The position numbers and the translations under genes are program-made. The notes under the pieces are model-generated. The model searched no databases, was not told where the DNA came from, and saw only the letters and a program-made list of their open reading frames with translations. Source: Magnetospirillum sp. (lineage in GTDB: Bacteria > Pseudomonadota > Alphaproteobacteria > Rhodospirillales > Magnetospirillaceae). Taken from it: 64,000 bases of DNA. The stretch spans positions 434,001 through 498,000 of the forward strand of contig JANQAI010000005.1 in the NCBI GenBank assembly GCA_024707145.1, read 5' to 3'. Position 1 is the first letter of the stretch; the number at the start of each line of letters is the position of its first letter. Of this stretch, positions 1 to 10,078 are shown piece by piece.

Positions 1-201
1 GCGCCTTGATATGAGGGAGCAGCCGGACGGTTGCAAGTGGGCGCGCAATCCAGAAGAATGGACGACCCGCGCATCAGCGTTGCTCTCGCCCGGTCGAATC
101 GGTATGTATAGCGGCCCCGAAAGTGGGGTCGGGCCCCGCTCGAGGGATTTACCGCCGCCGTAGCCAATGCCGGGCGGCCTTTTGAGAAGCAGGAGACGTT
201 C

Positions 202-555
202 ATGCAGATTCCTCTCCAGATCACCTTTCACGGGATCGACCATTCGGATGCCGCGGAAGAGCGCATCCGCGAAAAGGTGGCCAAGCTGGAGCAGTTCTCC
301 GACCGTATCACCAGCTGCCGGGTGACGGTGGAGCGTAGCCACAAGAACACGTCGAACCTGCACCAGAAGGGCGAGGACTTCCACATCCGCATCGACCTGG
401 TGGTTCCCGGTTCCGAGCTGGTGGTGAAGCGCGCCTCGGAAGAGCACGAGGACATCTACGCCGCCCTCAAGGGCGCCTTCCAGGCCATGGAGCGTCAGCT
501 CAAGGAATATGTCGCCCGCGCCCGCGGCGACGTGAAGGCCCGCGCCCAGGCGTAA
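202..555 (+). CDS. hpf: Ribosome hibernation promoting factor / RaiA-type protein
   Basis: The 117-residue protein has the HPF/RaiA fold signature: an N-terminal strand (QITFHGIDHSD), a first helix with alternating charged residues (AAEERIREKVAKLEQF), a central basic strand pair, and a second helix (HEDIYAALKGAFQAMERQL). In this family the domain binds the 30S subunit near the A and P sites and dimerises or silences ribosomes in stationary phase. The length is that of a short-form factor; no long C-terminal dimerisation domain is visible. An AGGAG ribosome site lies just before the ATG. In many proteobacteria hpf follows rpoN, but the 200 bases upstream hold no gene I can recognise. Confidence 0.9.
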   Translation: MQIPLQITFHGIDHSDAAEERIREKVAKLEQFSDRITSCRVTVERSHKNTSNLHQKGEDFHIRIDLVVPGSELVVKRASEEHEDIYAALKGAFQAMERQLKEYVARARGDVKARAQA

Positions 556-573
556 TCCCGCCGGGGCCTTCGG

Positions 574-601
574 GATGCCGCGCCGCCTCTGTGGCGCGGC
601 C
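574..601 (+). terminator. GC-rich hairpin after hpf
   Basis: An inverted repeat (GCCGCGCC / GGCGCGGC) lies about 20 bases after the hpf stop. It lacks a clear T run, so it is only a possible terminator or 3' end stabiliser. Confidence 0.35.
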
Positions 602-780
602 TCGTCCTCCGTGGGACGCAGCCGGGCCGGGCCGTGGTCCGGGCAGACTTTTCCGTTTTACGTATCGGAATATTCGATCAAGTCACCTTGCGCTGTTGAT
701 GTTCGCGTAAAGGTGCGCTAGAAGTCCGCGCGGCTTTTCGCGGGTGCGGCAAAAGCGCCCGCGCCGGCTTTGGACGTCCC

Positions 781-1638
781 ATGAACATCGATCTCGCGCG
801 CACCTTTCTGGAAATCGTTGAAACCGGCAACTTCAACCGGGCGGCCGAGCGGCTGGACGTGACCCAGTCCACCGTCTCCATGCGCATCAAGGCGCTGGAG
901 GACGAACTGGGGCGCCCGCTGTTCGTACGCTCCAAGGCGGGTACCGAGCTGACCGCCGCCGGCCTGCAGTTCCGCCGCTACGCCACCACCCTGGTGCGGG
1001 TGTGGGAGCAGGCGCGCCAGGAGATCGCGCTGCCGCCGGGCTTCAAGACGGTGCTCAACGTGGGCGGCCAGTTCTCGCTGTGGGACCGCCTGCTGGTGCA
1101 GTGGATTCCGTGGATGCGCACGGCGCTGCCCGACGTGGCGCTGCGCGCCGAGGTGGGCCTGTCCGACGGCATGATGCGCCAGCTGACCGAGGGGCTGCTG
1201 GATATCGGCGTCATGTACAATCCGGTGTCGCGCCCCGGCCTGCACATCGAGAAGCTGCTGGAGGAGCGCCTGATCCTGGTTTCCACCCGCCGCCGCTCGG
1301 TGGAGGAATGGGACGACGACTACGTGTTCGTGGATTGGGGGCCGGAATTCCGCCAGGGCCACGGCCAGGCCTTTCCCGACCTCAAGACCCCGGCGGTGTC
1401 TGTGGGCCTGGGCGCGCTGGGCTTGCAGCACATCCTGTCCTATGGCGGCTCGGGCTACTTCCCCATGCGGGCGGTGCGCTCCTACCTGGCCTCGGGCCGG
1501 CTGTTCGAGGTGGCGGGCGCGCCCGATTTCCGCCGCCCGGCCTGGCTGGTCTACAGCCAGGACGAGGGCCGTGCCGATTGGTTCGGCACCGCGCTCGACG
1601 GCCTGCGCTATGTGGCCTCGCTGGAAAGCGAAGACTAG
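781..1638 (+). CDS. LysR-family transcriptional regulator
   Basis: A 285-residue LysR-type regulator. Residues 1–60 carry the winged helix-turn-helix (FLEIVETGNFNRAAERL, then TQSTVSMRIKALEDELG and the wing PLFVR). The rest is the periplasmic-binding-protein-like effector domain. Such proteins act in the cytoplasm as ligand-responsive tetramers. The gene stands alone on its strand with a 225-base upstream gap, so the target is not evident from context. A divergently placed target gene, common for this family, is not present. The effector cannot be predicted from sequence. Confidence 0.9.
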   Translation: MNIDLARTFLEIVETGNFNRAAERLDVTQSTVSMRIKALEDELGRPLFVRSKAGTELTAAGLQFRRYATTLVRVWEQARQEIALPPGFKTVLNVGGQFSLWDRLLVQWIPWMRTALPDVALRAEVGLSDGMMRQLTEGLLDIGVMYNPVSRPGLHIEKLLEERLILVSTRRRSVEEWDDDYVFVDWGPEFRQGHGQAFPDLKTPAVSVGLGALGLQHILSYGGSGYFPMRAVRSYLASGRLFEVAGAPDFRRPAWLVYSQDEGRADWFGTALDGLRYVASLESED

Positions 1639-1718
1639 GCGACTTCACCAGCTTTATTGGATGATGCGGGAACGATATGTTCTTTGTGTCGTTCCGGTGA
1701 AATTTTTGCCCGCGCAAA

Positions 1719-1744
1719 GAAAAACCCCCGCTTGCGCGGGGGTT
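1719..1744 (-). terminator. Rho-independent terminator (minus-strand small gene)
   Basis: A perfect stem AACCCCCGC / GCGGGGGTT with a four-base loop is flanked on its left by an A-rich tract. Read on the minus strand this is a hairpin followed by TTTTCTTT, a canonical intrinsic terminator for the small gene that ends at 1766. Confidence 0.8.
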
Positions 1745-1765
1745 GCCAAGGCACGAAGACGGTGA

Positions 1766-1996
1766 TCAGCGCAAACGGTTGCGCATGCTGTCCATCAGCG
1801 ACCACACCTGATCCGGCTGGACGCCGTCACGGGCCATGACGCGGCGCACCACGTCATCGTCCATCAACTCATGCAGGCTGGGCTCGTCATTGCCCTCGAA
1901 ATTCACGGCGCGGCTGGGGCGGGCGGAGGTAAAGGAGGGCTGGGCGCATCCCCGGGTGTCACGGGTGAGTGCGGCGGGCGTGCAGGCGCTATGCAT
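1766..1996 (-). CDS. Small conserved-looking protein of unknown function
   Basis: A 76-residue ORF on the minus strand. The start was chosen at the ATG preceded by AAGGGGG at good spacing; an in-frame ATG 18 bases upstream overlaps that ribosome site and is less likely. The N-terminal half is low complexity with Thr, Arg and Pro. The C-terminal half (PSLHELMDDDVVRRVMARDG, then QVWSLMDSMRNRLR) looks like a compact two-helix acidic/basic domain. The gene has its own strong terminator and a 225-base upstream region, so it appears to be a real single-gene transcript. I do not recognise the family. Confidence 0.6.
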   Translation of the reverse strand: MHSACTPAALTRDTRGCAQPSFTSARPSRAVNFEGNDEPSLHELMDDDVVRRVMARDGVQPDQVWSLMDSMRNRLR

Positions 1997-2221
1997 CGTG
2001 TGGCCCCCTTCCAACGGTGAGCGGTGTTGAAGGGCAATAAAACAAATTCATTGGCATCTGTCTATCTGATCATTGGTATCGGATTGTCGCAAATGTAATG
2101 AATTTTGCGCCATATCCGACATTTACTGCAGCGCAACATGGGGTGTTGCCCCGATGAACTGCGCCTTTCGTATCAGATAGTGCCCCCTCTTTGGTGGTAC
2201 AAGGGGGTGCGTTGGCAGAAA
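1997..2221. other. Intergenic region, AT-richer than surroundings
   Basis: This 225-base gap between two minus-strand genes holds no ORF with family similarity. It is noticeably richer in A and T than the flanks, as expected for a promoter region of the small gene ending at 1766. It contains an imperfect hairpin around GCCCCCTCTTTGG / CAAGGGGGTGC just downstream of the dipeptidase stop, which could serve as that gene's terminator. Confidence 0.4.
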
Positions 2222-2791
2222 TCAGCTCCCCATTATGCGTTTGTCGCCTAGAACGCTGTCGGACAGCAAAGGATAGTGGCCTCGTACGTCGAAGAGCTGA
2301 TAGTGCCACCACTCATTGTGATAGAAGTCCCAGCCGGCCGTGGTCATCAATCCCATCAACAGGATGCGGTTGCGCTGGGCCGCCGGGGGGATGTCCTGGT
2401 TGCCGTGGTGCGAGAGCGGGGTGAAGGCGTCGAAGGCGGTGCCCATGTCCAGTTCCTGGCCGCCGGCGTCCACCAGGGTCAGGTCCACGGCGGCGCCCAT
2501 GGAATGGGGCGAGCCGCGGCGGGGGTCGGCGAGGAATTCGGGGTCGGGGCGGTGGTTCCACAGCACCCATTGCGCCTCGGCCGGCCGGAAGGCGTCGAAC
2601 AGCTTCAGGCGCAGGCCCAAGGGGCGCGCCAGCGCGGCGGCCTGGGTTAGCCGCTCCGCCGCCTCGGCGTGCAGGAAGCAGCCGGCCCCGGCGCGGTAGA
2701 CCGGCCGGCCGGTGAAGTTGCCGGCGGTGGCATAGGCCAGCGCGATGTCCACGCCGTAGGCTTCGGGGGTGATGCGGACCAGCGGCAGCAT
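2222..2791 (-). CDS. D-alanyl-D-alanine dipeptidase (VanX/DdpX-type)
   Basis: A 189-residue zinc peptidase of the M15D type. The zinc-binding motif SPHSMGAAVD (SxHxxGxxxD) lies near residues 94–103 and the catalytic ENWWH-like motif appears as NEWWH near residue 160. FDAFRP upstream is the conserved family Arg-Pro segment. These enzymes hydrolyse D-Ala-D-Ala. Non-resistance homologues usually recycle the dipeptide or other peptidoglycan products. No signal peptide is visible, so it should be cytoplasmic. No vanA/vanH homologues lie nearby, so there is no reason to call it a resistance gene. The length is normal for the family. Confidence 0.88.
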   Translation of the reverse strand: MLPLVRITPEAYGVDIALAYATAGNFTGRPVYRAGAGCFLHAEAAERLTQAAALARPLGLRLKLFDAFRPAEAQWVLWNHRPDPEFLADPRRGSPHSMGAAVDLTLVDAGGQELDMGTAFDAFTPLSHHGNQDIPPAAQRNRILLMGLMTTAGWDFYHNEWWHYQLFDVRGHYPLLSDSVLGDKRIMGS

Positions 2792-2885
2792 CGCTTCTCC
2801 TTTTCACGGATGGGCGGGCGCACAGTATAGTGCGCCAGGTTCACATGGTGCGCCGTCGTCACCTTTGCCGGGAAGTGTCTTTTCC

Positions 2886-3563
2886 ATGCTCGTACTCGCT
2901 CTCGATTCCGCCACTTCGGCCTGTTCGGCCGCGCTGTGGCAGGATGGCACCCTGCTGGCCCATCGCTTCGCCGCCATGGAGCGCGGCCAGTCGGAAGTGC
3001 TGGTGCCCATGGTGGCCGAGGTGATGGAGGCCGCCGGCTGCGCCTTCGACCAACTCGATCTGCTGGCGGTGACGGTGGGGCCGGGCGCTTTCACCGGCAT
3101 CCGCATCGGCCTGGCCACGGCGCGCGCCCTGGCCCTGGCGGCGGGCAAGCCGCTGGCCGGCATCGCCACCCCCGAGGTGGTGGCGGCGGCGGTGCCCGAG
3201 GCCGAGCGGCAGGGTCGCACGGTGCTGGTCGTATTGGAGTCGCGGCGTGAGGAATTGTGGGTGCAGGCCTTCTCGCCGGCGTTGGAGCCGTTGGGCGAGA
3301 TCCGGGCGCTTACGCCGGCGCAGATTGCCGCTGCCGCCACCGGGCCGGTGGTGCTGGCGGGCGATGCCTGCCCCCTGGTGGCGCCGCTGCTGTCCGGCGC
3401 TGCCTTGGCCGGCGCCACCCTGGCCAGTTCCGCCGGGGCGCCCGACGCCCGGCTGCTGGCGCCGCTGGCGGCGCGGCGCTGGGCCGTCGGCACCGCCCTG
3501 GCGCCCGAGCCGCTTTACCTGCGTCCGGCCGATGTGACGGTGGCGCAATGCGCGGCGCCGTGA
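2886..3563 (+). CDS. tsaB: tRNA threonylcarbamoyladenosine biosynthesis protein TsaB
   Basis: A 225-residue ASKHA-fold protein beginning MLVLALDSATSACS, the phosphate-1-like strand typical of TsaB/YeaZ. The conserved VTVGPGAFTGIRIGLATARA segment lies near residues 65–84. TsaB is the non-catalytic partner that TsaD and TsaE need to make t6A37 in ANN-decoding tRNAs. The start is the ATG after a weak purine tract; a longer upstream frame exists but has no family similarity. The stop codon overlaps the ATG of rimI (TGATG), a common tsaB-rimI arrangement. Confidence 0.92.
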   Translation: MLVLALDSATSACSAALWQDGTLLAHRFAAMERGQSEVLVPMVAEVMEAAGCAFDQLDLLAVTVGPGAFTGIRIGLATARALALAAGKPLAGIATPEVVAAAVPEAERQGRTVLVVLESRREELWVQAFSPALEPLGEIRALTPAQIAAAATGPVVLAGDACPLVAPLLSGAALAGATLASSAGAPDARLLAPLAARRWAVGTALAPEPLYLRPADVTVAQCAAP

Positions 3564-4039
3564 TGGAACTTCTTCCCGCTGCCCTCGTGCATGCGGATCT
3601 GCTCGCCGGTATGCACAGAATATGCTTTGCCGATGCTTGGGGGCGGACGCCATGGCCTCGCTGCTGACCATGCCGGGGGCGCAGGGGCTGATCGCGGCCG
3701 ATGGCGGCAGCTTGGCGCCGGCGGCCGAACCGCCCGGCCCGGCCGGTTTCGTGCTGTGGCGGGTGGCGGCGGGCGAGGCGGAAGTCCTCACCATCGCGGT
3801 GCTGCCGCCGTGGCGTCGCGGCGGCCTTGGCGGGATGCTGCTGCAAGCGGCGCTGGCCGCTTCGGTCCAGGCGGGGGGCGGAAGCCATGTTCCTGGAAGC
3901 GGCTGCCGACAATATCGCCGCCCTCGGTCTTTATGAAAAATGGGGATTCCGGCGGGTGGGCGTCCGACGTGCCTATTACGGAGACAAGGACGCGATGGTG
4001 ATGCGTCGCGACCTGGACACTATTGGTTCTTGCGAATAA
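3563..4039 (+). CDS. rimI: Ribosomal-protein alanine acetyltransferase RimI (two compensating frameshifts)
   Basis: A GNAT-fold acetyltransferase translationally coupled to tsaB. The start MELLPAALVHADLLAGMH, the core strand GFVLWRVAAGEAEVLTIAVLPPWRRGGLG (acetyl-CoA loop RRGGLG) and the C-terminal ALGLYEKWGFRRVGVRRAYY are all present, but in three different frames. One base appears missing in a five-G run at 3639–3643 and one appears extra in a six-G run at 3873–3878. With both corrected the product is 158 residues, the normal RimI size. RimI acetylates the N-terminal alanine of S18 and sometimes other proteins. Both errors are in G homopolymers, so sequencing error is likelier than decay. 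The 3' end overlaps the convergent TusA-like gene by 20 bases. Confidence 0.8.
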
Positions 4040-4271
4040 CCAAGCGGTGCACGCCTGCGGGGCTGCCGCCATCTTCCGGATTAAGCGAGACGATGAAATG
4101 GCCCAGTTCCGTAACCGATTTAGGCACGTTGGCCAAAGGCTCGGCACCTTTCAGGCGCACTTCCAGGGTCTCGCCGGGGGCCATCCTCTCCACCAGCAAC
4201 TTGGTGCGGACGAAGGTCATGGGGCAGACCTCACCGGTTATGTCAAGGTAGTAGTTGGCCTTCTCAGTCAT
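4020..4271 (-). CDS. TusA/SirA-family sulfur carrier-like protein
   Basis: An 83-residue TusA-fold protein with the signature GEVCPMTFVRTKLL near residues 13–26, where the Cys in the CPM motif is the persulfide-carrying residue in the family. It ends in the strand EDGGSPAGVHRLVIRKNQ. TusA-like proteins shuttle sulfur for tRNA thiolation, molybdopterin or dissimilatory sulfur metabolism. There are no dsr, rhd or other sulfur genes adjacent, so the partner is unknown. Divergent from mucR with about 100 bases of AT-rich DNA between. Confidence 0.85.
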   Translation of the reverse strand: MTEKANYYLDITGEVCPMTFVRTKLLVERMAPGETLEVRLKGAEPLANVPKSVTELGHFIVSLNPEDGGSPAGVHRLVIRKNQ

Positions 4272-4369
4272 GCAAATCCTGCCATGTTGATTTTTCGTAA
4301 TGGTTATTGCCAGTTTCAGTCAAAAGAATTATATACGCCCAACTCGTCGTAATTGGAGGCTAGCTCTCG
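4272..4369 (+). promoter_or_regulatory. AT-rich divergent promoter region upstream of mucR
   Basis: The gap between the TusA-like gene and mucR is much richer in A and T than its surroundings, with runs such as AAAAGAATTATATA. MucR/Ros proteins are known to bind AT-rich DNA with T-A steps, often in front of their own gene, so autoregulation here is a reasonable inference. Confidence 0.45.
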
Positions 4370-4798
4370 ATGTCGGAGCGTTCGAACACCAGCGACCTGC
4401 TGACGCTCACCACTGAAATCGTGGCGGCGCATGTCGCCAACAATACCGTCGCCGTCAGCGATCTGCCGCAGTTGATCAATGAGGTCTACAAGACCCTGTG
4501 CTCCGTCGGCAACGCTCCCATCGCGCCCGAGCGCCCGCAGCCGGCCGTGCCGGTGAAGAAGTCGGTGCACCCCGACTACATCATCTGCCTCGAGGACGGC
4601 AAGAAGCTGAAGATGCTGAAGCGCCACCTCAAGACCGCCTACAACATGACGCCCGAGGAATACCGCGAGCGCTGGGGCCTGCCGGCTGACTATCCCATGG
4701 TTGCGCCCAATTACGCCCAGCACCGCTCCACCCTGGCCAAGAAGATCGGCCTGGGCACCAAGCCGCGCAAGCGTCCGGCCAGCAAGCGCGCCGTCTGA
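4370..4798 (+). CDS. mucR: MucR/Ros-family zinc-finger transcriptional regulator
   Basis: A 142-residue MucR/Ros protein. The N-terminal half is the oligomerisation region (LLTLTTEIVAAHVANNTVAV, then DLPQLINEVYKTL). The C-terminal half carries the prokaryotic zinc-finger domain: HPDYIICLEDGKKLKMLKRHL followed by MTPEEYRERWGL, TLAKKIGLG and a basic tail. The second zinc position is not Cys (CLED), as in many MucR proteins. In alphaproteobacteria MucR is a global H-NS-like regulator of surface polysaccharide, motility and cell-cycle genes. An Shine-Dalgarno-like GGAGG precedes the start. It is monocistronic. Confidence 0.92.
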   Translation: MSERSNTSDLLTLTTEIVAAHVANNTVAVSDLPQLINEVYKTLCSVGNAPIAPERPQPAVPVKKSVHPDYIICLEDGKKLKMLKRHLKTAYNMTPEEYRERWGLPADYPMVAPNYAQHRSTLAKKIGLGTKPRKRPASKRAV

Positions 4799-4894
4799 TC
4801 GGGCTGCGCTTTCGAGCAGGGGCGCCGCGGGCAGTTTGCCCGTGGCGCCTTTTGGTTTATAGTTGCCGGCCAAGGGTTTGCACGAAGGTCAGGA

Positions 4895-5326
4895 ATGGTC
4901 TCTCGCATCGAACAGCGTTGCATCGACAAGGGCATGAAGATGACCGACCAGCGCCGCGTGATCGCACGCGTGCTGTCGGAAGCCGCCGACCACCCGGACG
5001 TGGAGGAGGTGTATCGCCGCGCCACCGACATCGATCCCCGCATTTCCATCGCCACCGTCTATCGCACCGTCCGCCTGTTCGAGGAGGCGGACATCCTTGA
5101 ACGGCATGATTTCGGCGACGGCCGGGCCCGCTACGAGGAATCGGTCGAGAACCACCACGACCATCTGATCGACGTCCAGAGCGGCAAGGTGATCGAGTTC
5201 ACCAGCCCCGAGATCGAGGCGCTGCAACGCAAGATCGCCGAATCCTATGGCTTTCGTCTAGTCGGGCATCGCCTGGAGCTCTATGGAGTTCCGTTGACTT
5301 CGGCGGACAAAAAAGAAGAGAAATGA
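4895..5326 (+). CDS. fur: Fur-family ferric/manganese uptake regulator
   Basis: A 143-residue Fur protein. The N-terminal winged helix includes MTDQRRVIARVLSEAADHPD and ISIATVYRTVRLFEEADIL. The C-terminal dimerisation domain has the metal-binding ENHHDHLIDVQSGKVIEF. The Cys-x2-Cys pair of gammaproteobacterial Fur is replaced (LIDVQSGK), the usual state in alphaproteobacterial Fur/Mur, so metal preference (iron or manganese) cannot be assigned. The stop overlaps an ATG that opens the frame leading into olsB, which suggests co-transcription. Confidence 0.9.
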   Translation: MVSRIEQRCIDKGMKMTDQRRVIARVLSEAADHPDVEEVYRRATDIDPRISIATVYRTVRLFEEADILERHDFGDGRARYEESVENHHDHLIDVQSGKVIEFTSPEIEALQRKIAESYGFRLVGHRLELYGVPLTSADKKEEK

Positions 5327-5394
5327 TCGTCGGTCGGGCGGCGCCAGACGAAAGTGGGGCGCCCGACAATGGGGACGAGTCTGCGCGAGGAAGC

Positions 5395-6198
5395 ATGAGC
5401 GAGAACGGGGAAGAGGCCGGCGGTTCCCGCCTGGAGGTGCGCCTCGCTGCCACCGAGGAGGAAATCCGGGCGGCCCAGGCGTTGCGCTACCGGGTCTTCT
5501 ACGAGGAGATGGGGGCCAAGCCCACCGCGGCCATGGCCGCCGGCCGGTCCGATTTCGACGATTTCGACGCCATCTGCGACCACCTGCTGGTGCTCGACCC
5601 CGCTCGCGGGTCGGGCGGTGCCGCCGTGGTCGGCACCTACCGGCTGATCCGCCGCGCGGTGGGCGAGAAGTTCGGCCGCTTCTATACCGCCGGCGAATAC
5701 GACATCGCCAAGCTGCTGGACAAGGGCGGCAACTTCATGGAGCTGGGCCGTTCGTGCGTCGACGCCGATTACCGCACCGGCGCCACCATGCAGATGATGT
5801 GGGCGGGCATCGCCTCCTATGTGTGGGACCACGGCATCGACCTGATGTTCGGCTGCGCCTCGCTGCCCGGCACCGACCCGCAGGCGCTGGCGACCCAGCT
5901 GTCCTACCTCCACCACTACCATCTGGCCCCGGCCGAGATGTGTCCGCGCGCCCTGCCCGATTTGTTCGTCGACATGAATCTGATGGACAAGGATTCGCTC
6001 AACCCGCGCCGGGCGCTGGCCTCGCTGCCGCCGCTGGTGAAGGGCTATCTGCGCCTGGGCGGCTTCGTCGGCGACGGCGCGGTGATCGACCACCAGTTCA
6101 ACACCACCGATGTCTGCGTCATGGTCAAGACGGACTTGGTGACCGCCAAGTACGTCAAGCATTACGACCGGACCAAGGACGTGCTGGTTTCGTCGTGA
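5395..6198 (+). CDS. olsB: L-ornithine N(alpha)-acyltransferase OlsB (GNAT/hemolysin-like)
   Basis: A 267-residue acyltransferase of the OlsB family. The region LRYRVFYEEMGAKP near residues 28–41, DFDDFDAICDHLLVLD near 51–66, TYRLIRR and ELGRSCVDADYRTGATMQMMW are typical. OlsB transfers a 3-hydroxyacyl group from acyl carrier protein to ornithine, the first step of ornithine-lipid synthesis at the inner membrane. The start was set at the ATG after GAGGAAGC; an in-frame ATG at 5323 would add 24 low-complexity residues. The 5323–5394 stretch contains GAGTCTG at 5377, the same heptamer class as the frameshift sites elsewhere, so this leader should be re-read. olsA follows. Confidence 0.82.
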   Translation: MSENGEEAGGSRLEVRLAATEEEIRAAQALRYRVFYEEMGAKPTAAMAAGRSDFDDFDAICDHLLVLDPARGSGGAAVVGTYRLIRRAVGEKFGRFYTAGEYDIAKLLDKGGNFMELGRSCVDADYRTGATMQMMWAGIASYVWDHGIDLMFGCASLPGTDPQALATQLSYLHHYHLAPAEMCPRALPDLFVDMNLMDKDSLNPRRALASLPPLVKGYLRLGGFVGDGAVIDHQFNTTDVCVMVKTDLVTAKYVKHYDRTKDVLVSS

Positions 6199-6223
6199 GC
6201 CCAGGCAACCCCCGCTCCGCGCC

Positions 6224-7081
6224 ATGAGCAGCCCCTTCATCGCCCTGTTGCGCTTTCTTGGCTTCCTGCTGTGGACGCTGGCGGCCCTGGGGCCCTATCT
6301 GCTGCTGCTGGCCGTCGGCTGGAAGGGTTATTCCCGCTATGCCCGCGGTTATTTCCGGGTCTGCTGCCGCCTGATCGGCTTCCAGGTCAAGCCGCGCGGC
6401 GCGCCCCAGGCCACCGCCAAGCCGGTGCTGTACGTGGCCAACCACGCCAGCTATCTCGACATCATCATCCTGGGCAGCCTGCTGGACGGCTGTTTCGTCG
6501 CCAAGAGCGAGGTGGCGGGCTGGCCCGGCTTCGGCTTCCTCGCCCGCATCGCCCAGACCGTCTTCGTTGACCGCAAACGCGGCCGCACCGCCAAGGAACG
6601 CGACCAGTTGGGCGCGCGGCTGGCCGCCGGCGATTCCCTCATCCTGTTCCCCGAGGGCACCTCCAACGACGGCAACCGGGTGCTGCCGTTCAAGAGCTCG
6701 CTGTTCGCGGTGGCGCAGATGAGCGCGGGTGGCGGCGCGCCGTTGCCGGTGCAGCCGGTGTCGGTGGCCTATACCCGCCTGGACGGCCAGGCCATCGGCC
6801 GGGCGCTTCGGCCGTATTACGCCTGGTACGGCGACATGACCCTGGCCGGCCATCTGTTCGCCGCCCTGGGCCTGGGCCGGCTGACGGTGGAGGTGGTCTT
6901 CCACCCGGTGGTCACCGTCGCCGACTTCGCCGACCGCAAGGCCCTGGCCAACCATTGCCACGACGTGGTCGCCCATGGCGTGGTGTCGGCGCTGGCCGGC
7001 CGGCTGGACGATGCCAAGGTGGTGGCCCGCCGCCCGGCGCCGCGCGCCGGGGCCGAAACGGCGGCGCTGGCGGGCGGCTGA
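6224..7081 (+). CDS. olsA: 1-acyl-sn-glycerol-3-phosphate / lyso-ornithine lipid acyltransferase OlsA
   Basis: A 285-residue PlsC-family membrane acyltransferase. An N-terminal hydrophobic segment (FLLWTLAALGPYLLLLAVGW) anchors it. The NHASYLD motif (Hx4D) near residue 72, FVDRKRG near 108 and FPEGTSNDG near 141 are the catalytic and substrate-binding blocks. It follows olsB by 25 bases, which supports the OlsA role: acylating lyso-ornithine lipid to ornithine lipid. A general PlsC role in phosphatidic acid synthesis cannot be excluded. The C-terminal 30 residues are low complexity. Confidence 0.85.
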   Translation: MSSPFIALLRFLGFLLWTLAALGPYLLLLAVGWKGYSRYARGYFRVCCRLIGFQVKPRGAPQATAKPVLYVANHASYLDIIILGSLLDGCFVAKSEVAGWPGFGFLARIAQTVFVDRKRGRTAKERDQLGARLAAGDSLILFPEGTSNDGNRVLPFKSSLFAVAQMSAGGGAPLPVQPVSVAYTRLDGQAIGRALRPYYAWYGDMTLAGHLFAALGLGRLTVEVVFHPVVTVADFADRKALANHCHDVVAHGVVSALAGRLDDAKVVARRPAPRAGAETAALAGG

Positions 7082-7219
7082 GCGACTTTCACGCGCCCTT
7101 CCCTTGACTCTGGCGGCCCAGATGCTAGCTTTTGATCCATGCACCGGGCGAGACCCCTTCGGTCCCGCCCTCGTCGTTTTTCCAACTGCCGGCGGCGGAA
7201 AGGCCGCGGGCTGACGACA

Positions 7220-8558
<1,339 letters not shown>

Positions 8559-8568
<10 letters not shown>

Positions 8569-9551
8569 GCGCCCCCGGGCCGCAGACCACCCTGCTGCGC
8601 GAATTCCAGGACAACGCCCTGTTGCAGGTGCTGTTCGGCCCCCACAACGTCAATCTGGAACGCGTCGAGCGGGCGCTGGGCGTGGCGCTCAATGCCCGCG
8701 GCAACACCGTCTCGGTCTCGGGCTCGCCGGATTCCTCGGCCGAGGCGGGGCAGGTGCTGGACGCCCTTTACGACCTCGCCCGCCGCCAAGGCCATCTGGA
8801 GACCGCCGACATCGACGCCGCCATCCGCATGACCCATCACACCCCCGAGGCCGGCGACGATCTGGTGCTGCGCACCCGCAAGCGCCACATCGCGCCGCGC
8901 ACCCCCACCCAGGCCAGCTACCTGTCCGCCCTACAGACCAGCCCGCTGGTGTTCGGGCTGGGCCCGGCCGGTACCGGCAAGACCTATCTGGCGGTGGCCA
9001 AGGCGGTCTCCATGATGCTGAAGGGCGAGGTGGACCGCCTGATCCTGTCGCGCCCGGCGGTGGAGGCGGGCGAGCGCCTGGGCTTCCTGCCCGGCGACCT
9101 CAAGGAGAAGGTGGACCCCTATCTGCGGCCGCTCTACGACGCCCTGTACGATATGCTGCCCGGCGACCAGGTGGTGAAGAAGCTCGCCGCCGGCGAGATC
9201 GAGGTGGCGCCGCTGGCCTTCATGCGCGGCCGCACCCTGGCCAATTCCTTCATCATCCTGGACGAGGCGCAGAACACCACCTCCGTGCAGATGAAGATGT
9301 TCCTGACTCGCATGGGCGAGGGCTCGCGCATGGTCATCACCGGCGATTTGTCCCAGGTGGACCTGCCGCCGGGGCAGCGCTCGGGCCTGCGCGACGCGCT
9401 GGACATCCTTGACGGCATGGAAGGGGTCTCGTTCATCAACTTCACCGACCGCGACGTGGTGCGCCATGACCTCGTCACCCGCATCGTGCGCGCCTATGAC
9501 CGCGCCGAGCGCGAGAAGAAGGCGGCCCAGGACGGCGGGGGCAGGCCATGA
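8559..9551 (+). CDS. PhoH-family ATPase (PhoH-like, YbeZ type)
   Basis: A 330-residue PhoH-family P-loop ATPase. The N-terminal region resembles a KH-like RNA-binding module ([20 protein letters not shown]). The Walker A motif GPAGTGKT lies near residue 138 and the Walker [12 protein letters not shown] near 233. A sensor segment [10 protein letters not shown] follows. YbeZ/PhoH partners with YbeY and is linked to ribosome quality control and rRNA processing, which fits the directly overlapping ybeY downstream and corC and lnt after it, a conserved proteobacterial cluster. Confidence 0.93.
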
Positions 9552-10078
9552 ACCCGACCGTGGTCGCCGTGTCGGCGGAACATGCCGCCTGGGCCGAAAT
9601 GGTCCCCGACGCCGAGGCGGTGGTGGAGCGCATGGCGCTGGCCGCCCTGGCCGGCGCGGACTGCGAGTTGGGCGACGACCCGCTGGAGATCAGCGTGGTG
9701 CTGGCCGACGATGCCACCGTGCAGGGGTTGAACCGCGACTGGCGCGGCAAGGACAAGCCCACCAACGTGCTGTCCTTCGCCGCCCTGGACGACGACGAGG
9801 CGCCGCGCGTGCCCGGCGCGCCGCTGCTGCTGGGCGATATCGTCCTGGCCTTCGAGACCTGCCGCGACGAGGCGCGCGCCCTGGGCAAACCTTTGTCCGA
9901 TCACCTATCCCATCTGGTTGTGCACGGCGTCCTGCACCTGTTGGGCTATGATCACGAGGACGACGAGGCCGAGGCGGAAGAGATGGAGGCGTTGGAAACC
10001 ACCATCCTGGCCGGCTGCGGTATTGCCGACCCCTATGCGGCGGCGGACGACGACAACATCGCCGAAGGAGGGCGATGA
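9548..10078 (+). CDS. ybeY: Endoribonuclease YbeY
   Basis: A 176-residue YbeY metalloprotein. The zinc-binding motif [14 protein letters not shown] (HxxxHxxxxDH) lies near residues 124–137 and [11 protein letters not shown] near 68 is the second family block. YbeY is required for 16S rRNA 3' end maturation and 70S quality control. It overlaps phoH by four bases (ATGA) and its stop overlaps the first ATG of the next gene, which indicates a coupled operon. Confidence 0.94.
   Translation: MNPTVVAVSAEHAAWAEMVPDAEAVVERMALAALAGADCELGDDPLEISVVLADDATVQGLNRDWRGKDKPTNVLSFAALDDDEAPRVPGAPLLLGDIVLAFETCRDEARALGKPLSDHLSHLVVHGVLHLLGYDHEDDEAEAEEMEALETTILAGCGIADPYAAADDDNIAEGGR

Noticed and set aside
2222-2791. 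A vancomycin-resistance vanX gene
   Set aside because: There are no vanA, vanH or vanRS homologues nearby and Gram-negative DdpX-like enzymes have other roles.
3563-4039. rimI as a decayed pseudogene
   Set aside because: The two frameshifts compensate, lie in G runs and leave all GNAT motifs intact, which fits base-calling error better than decay.
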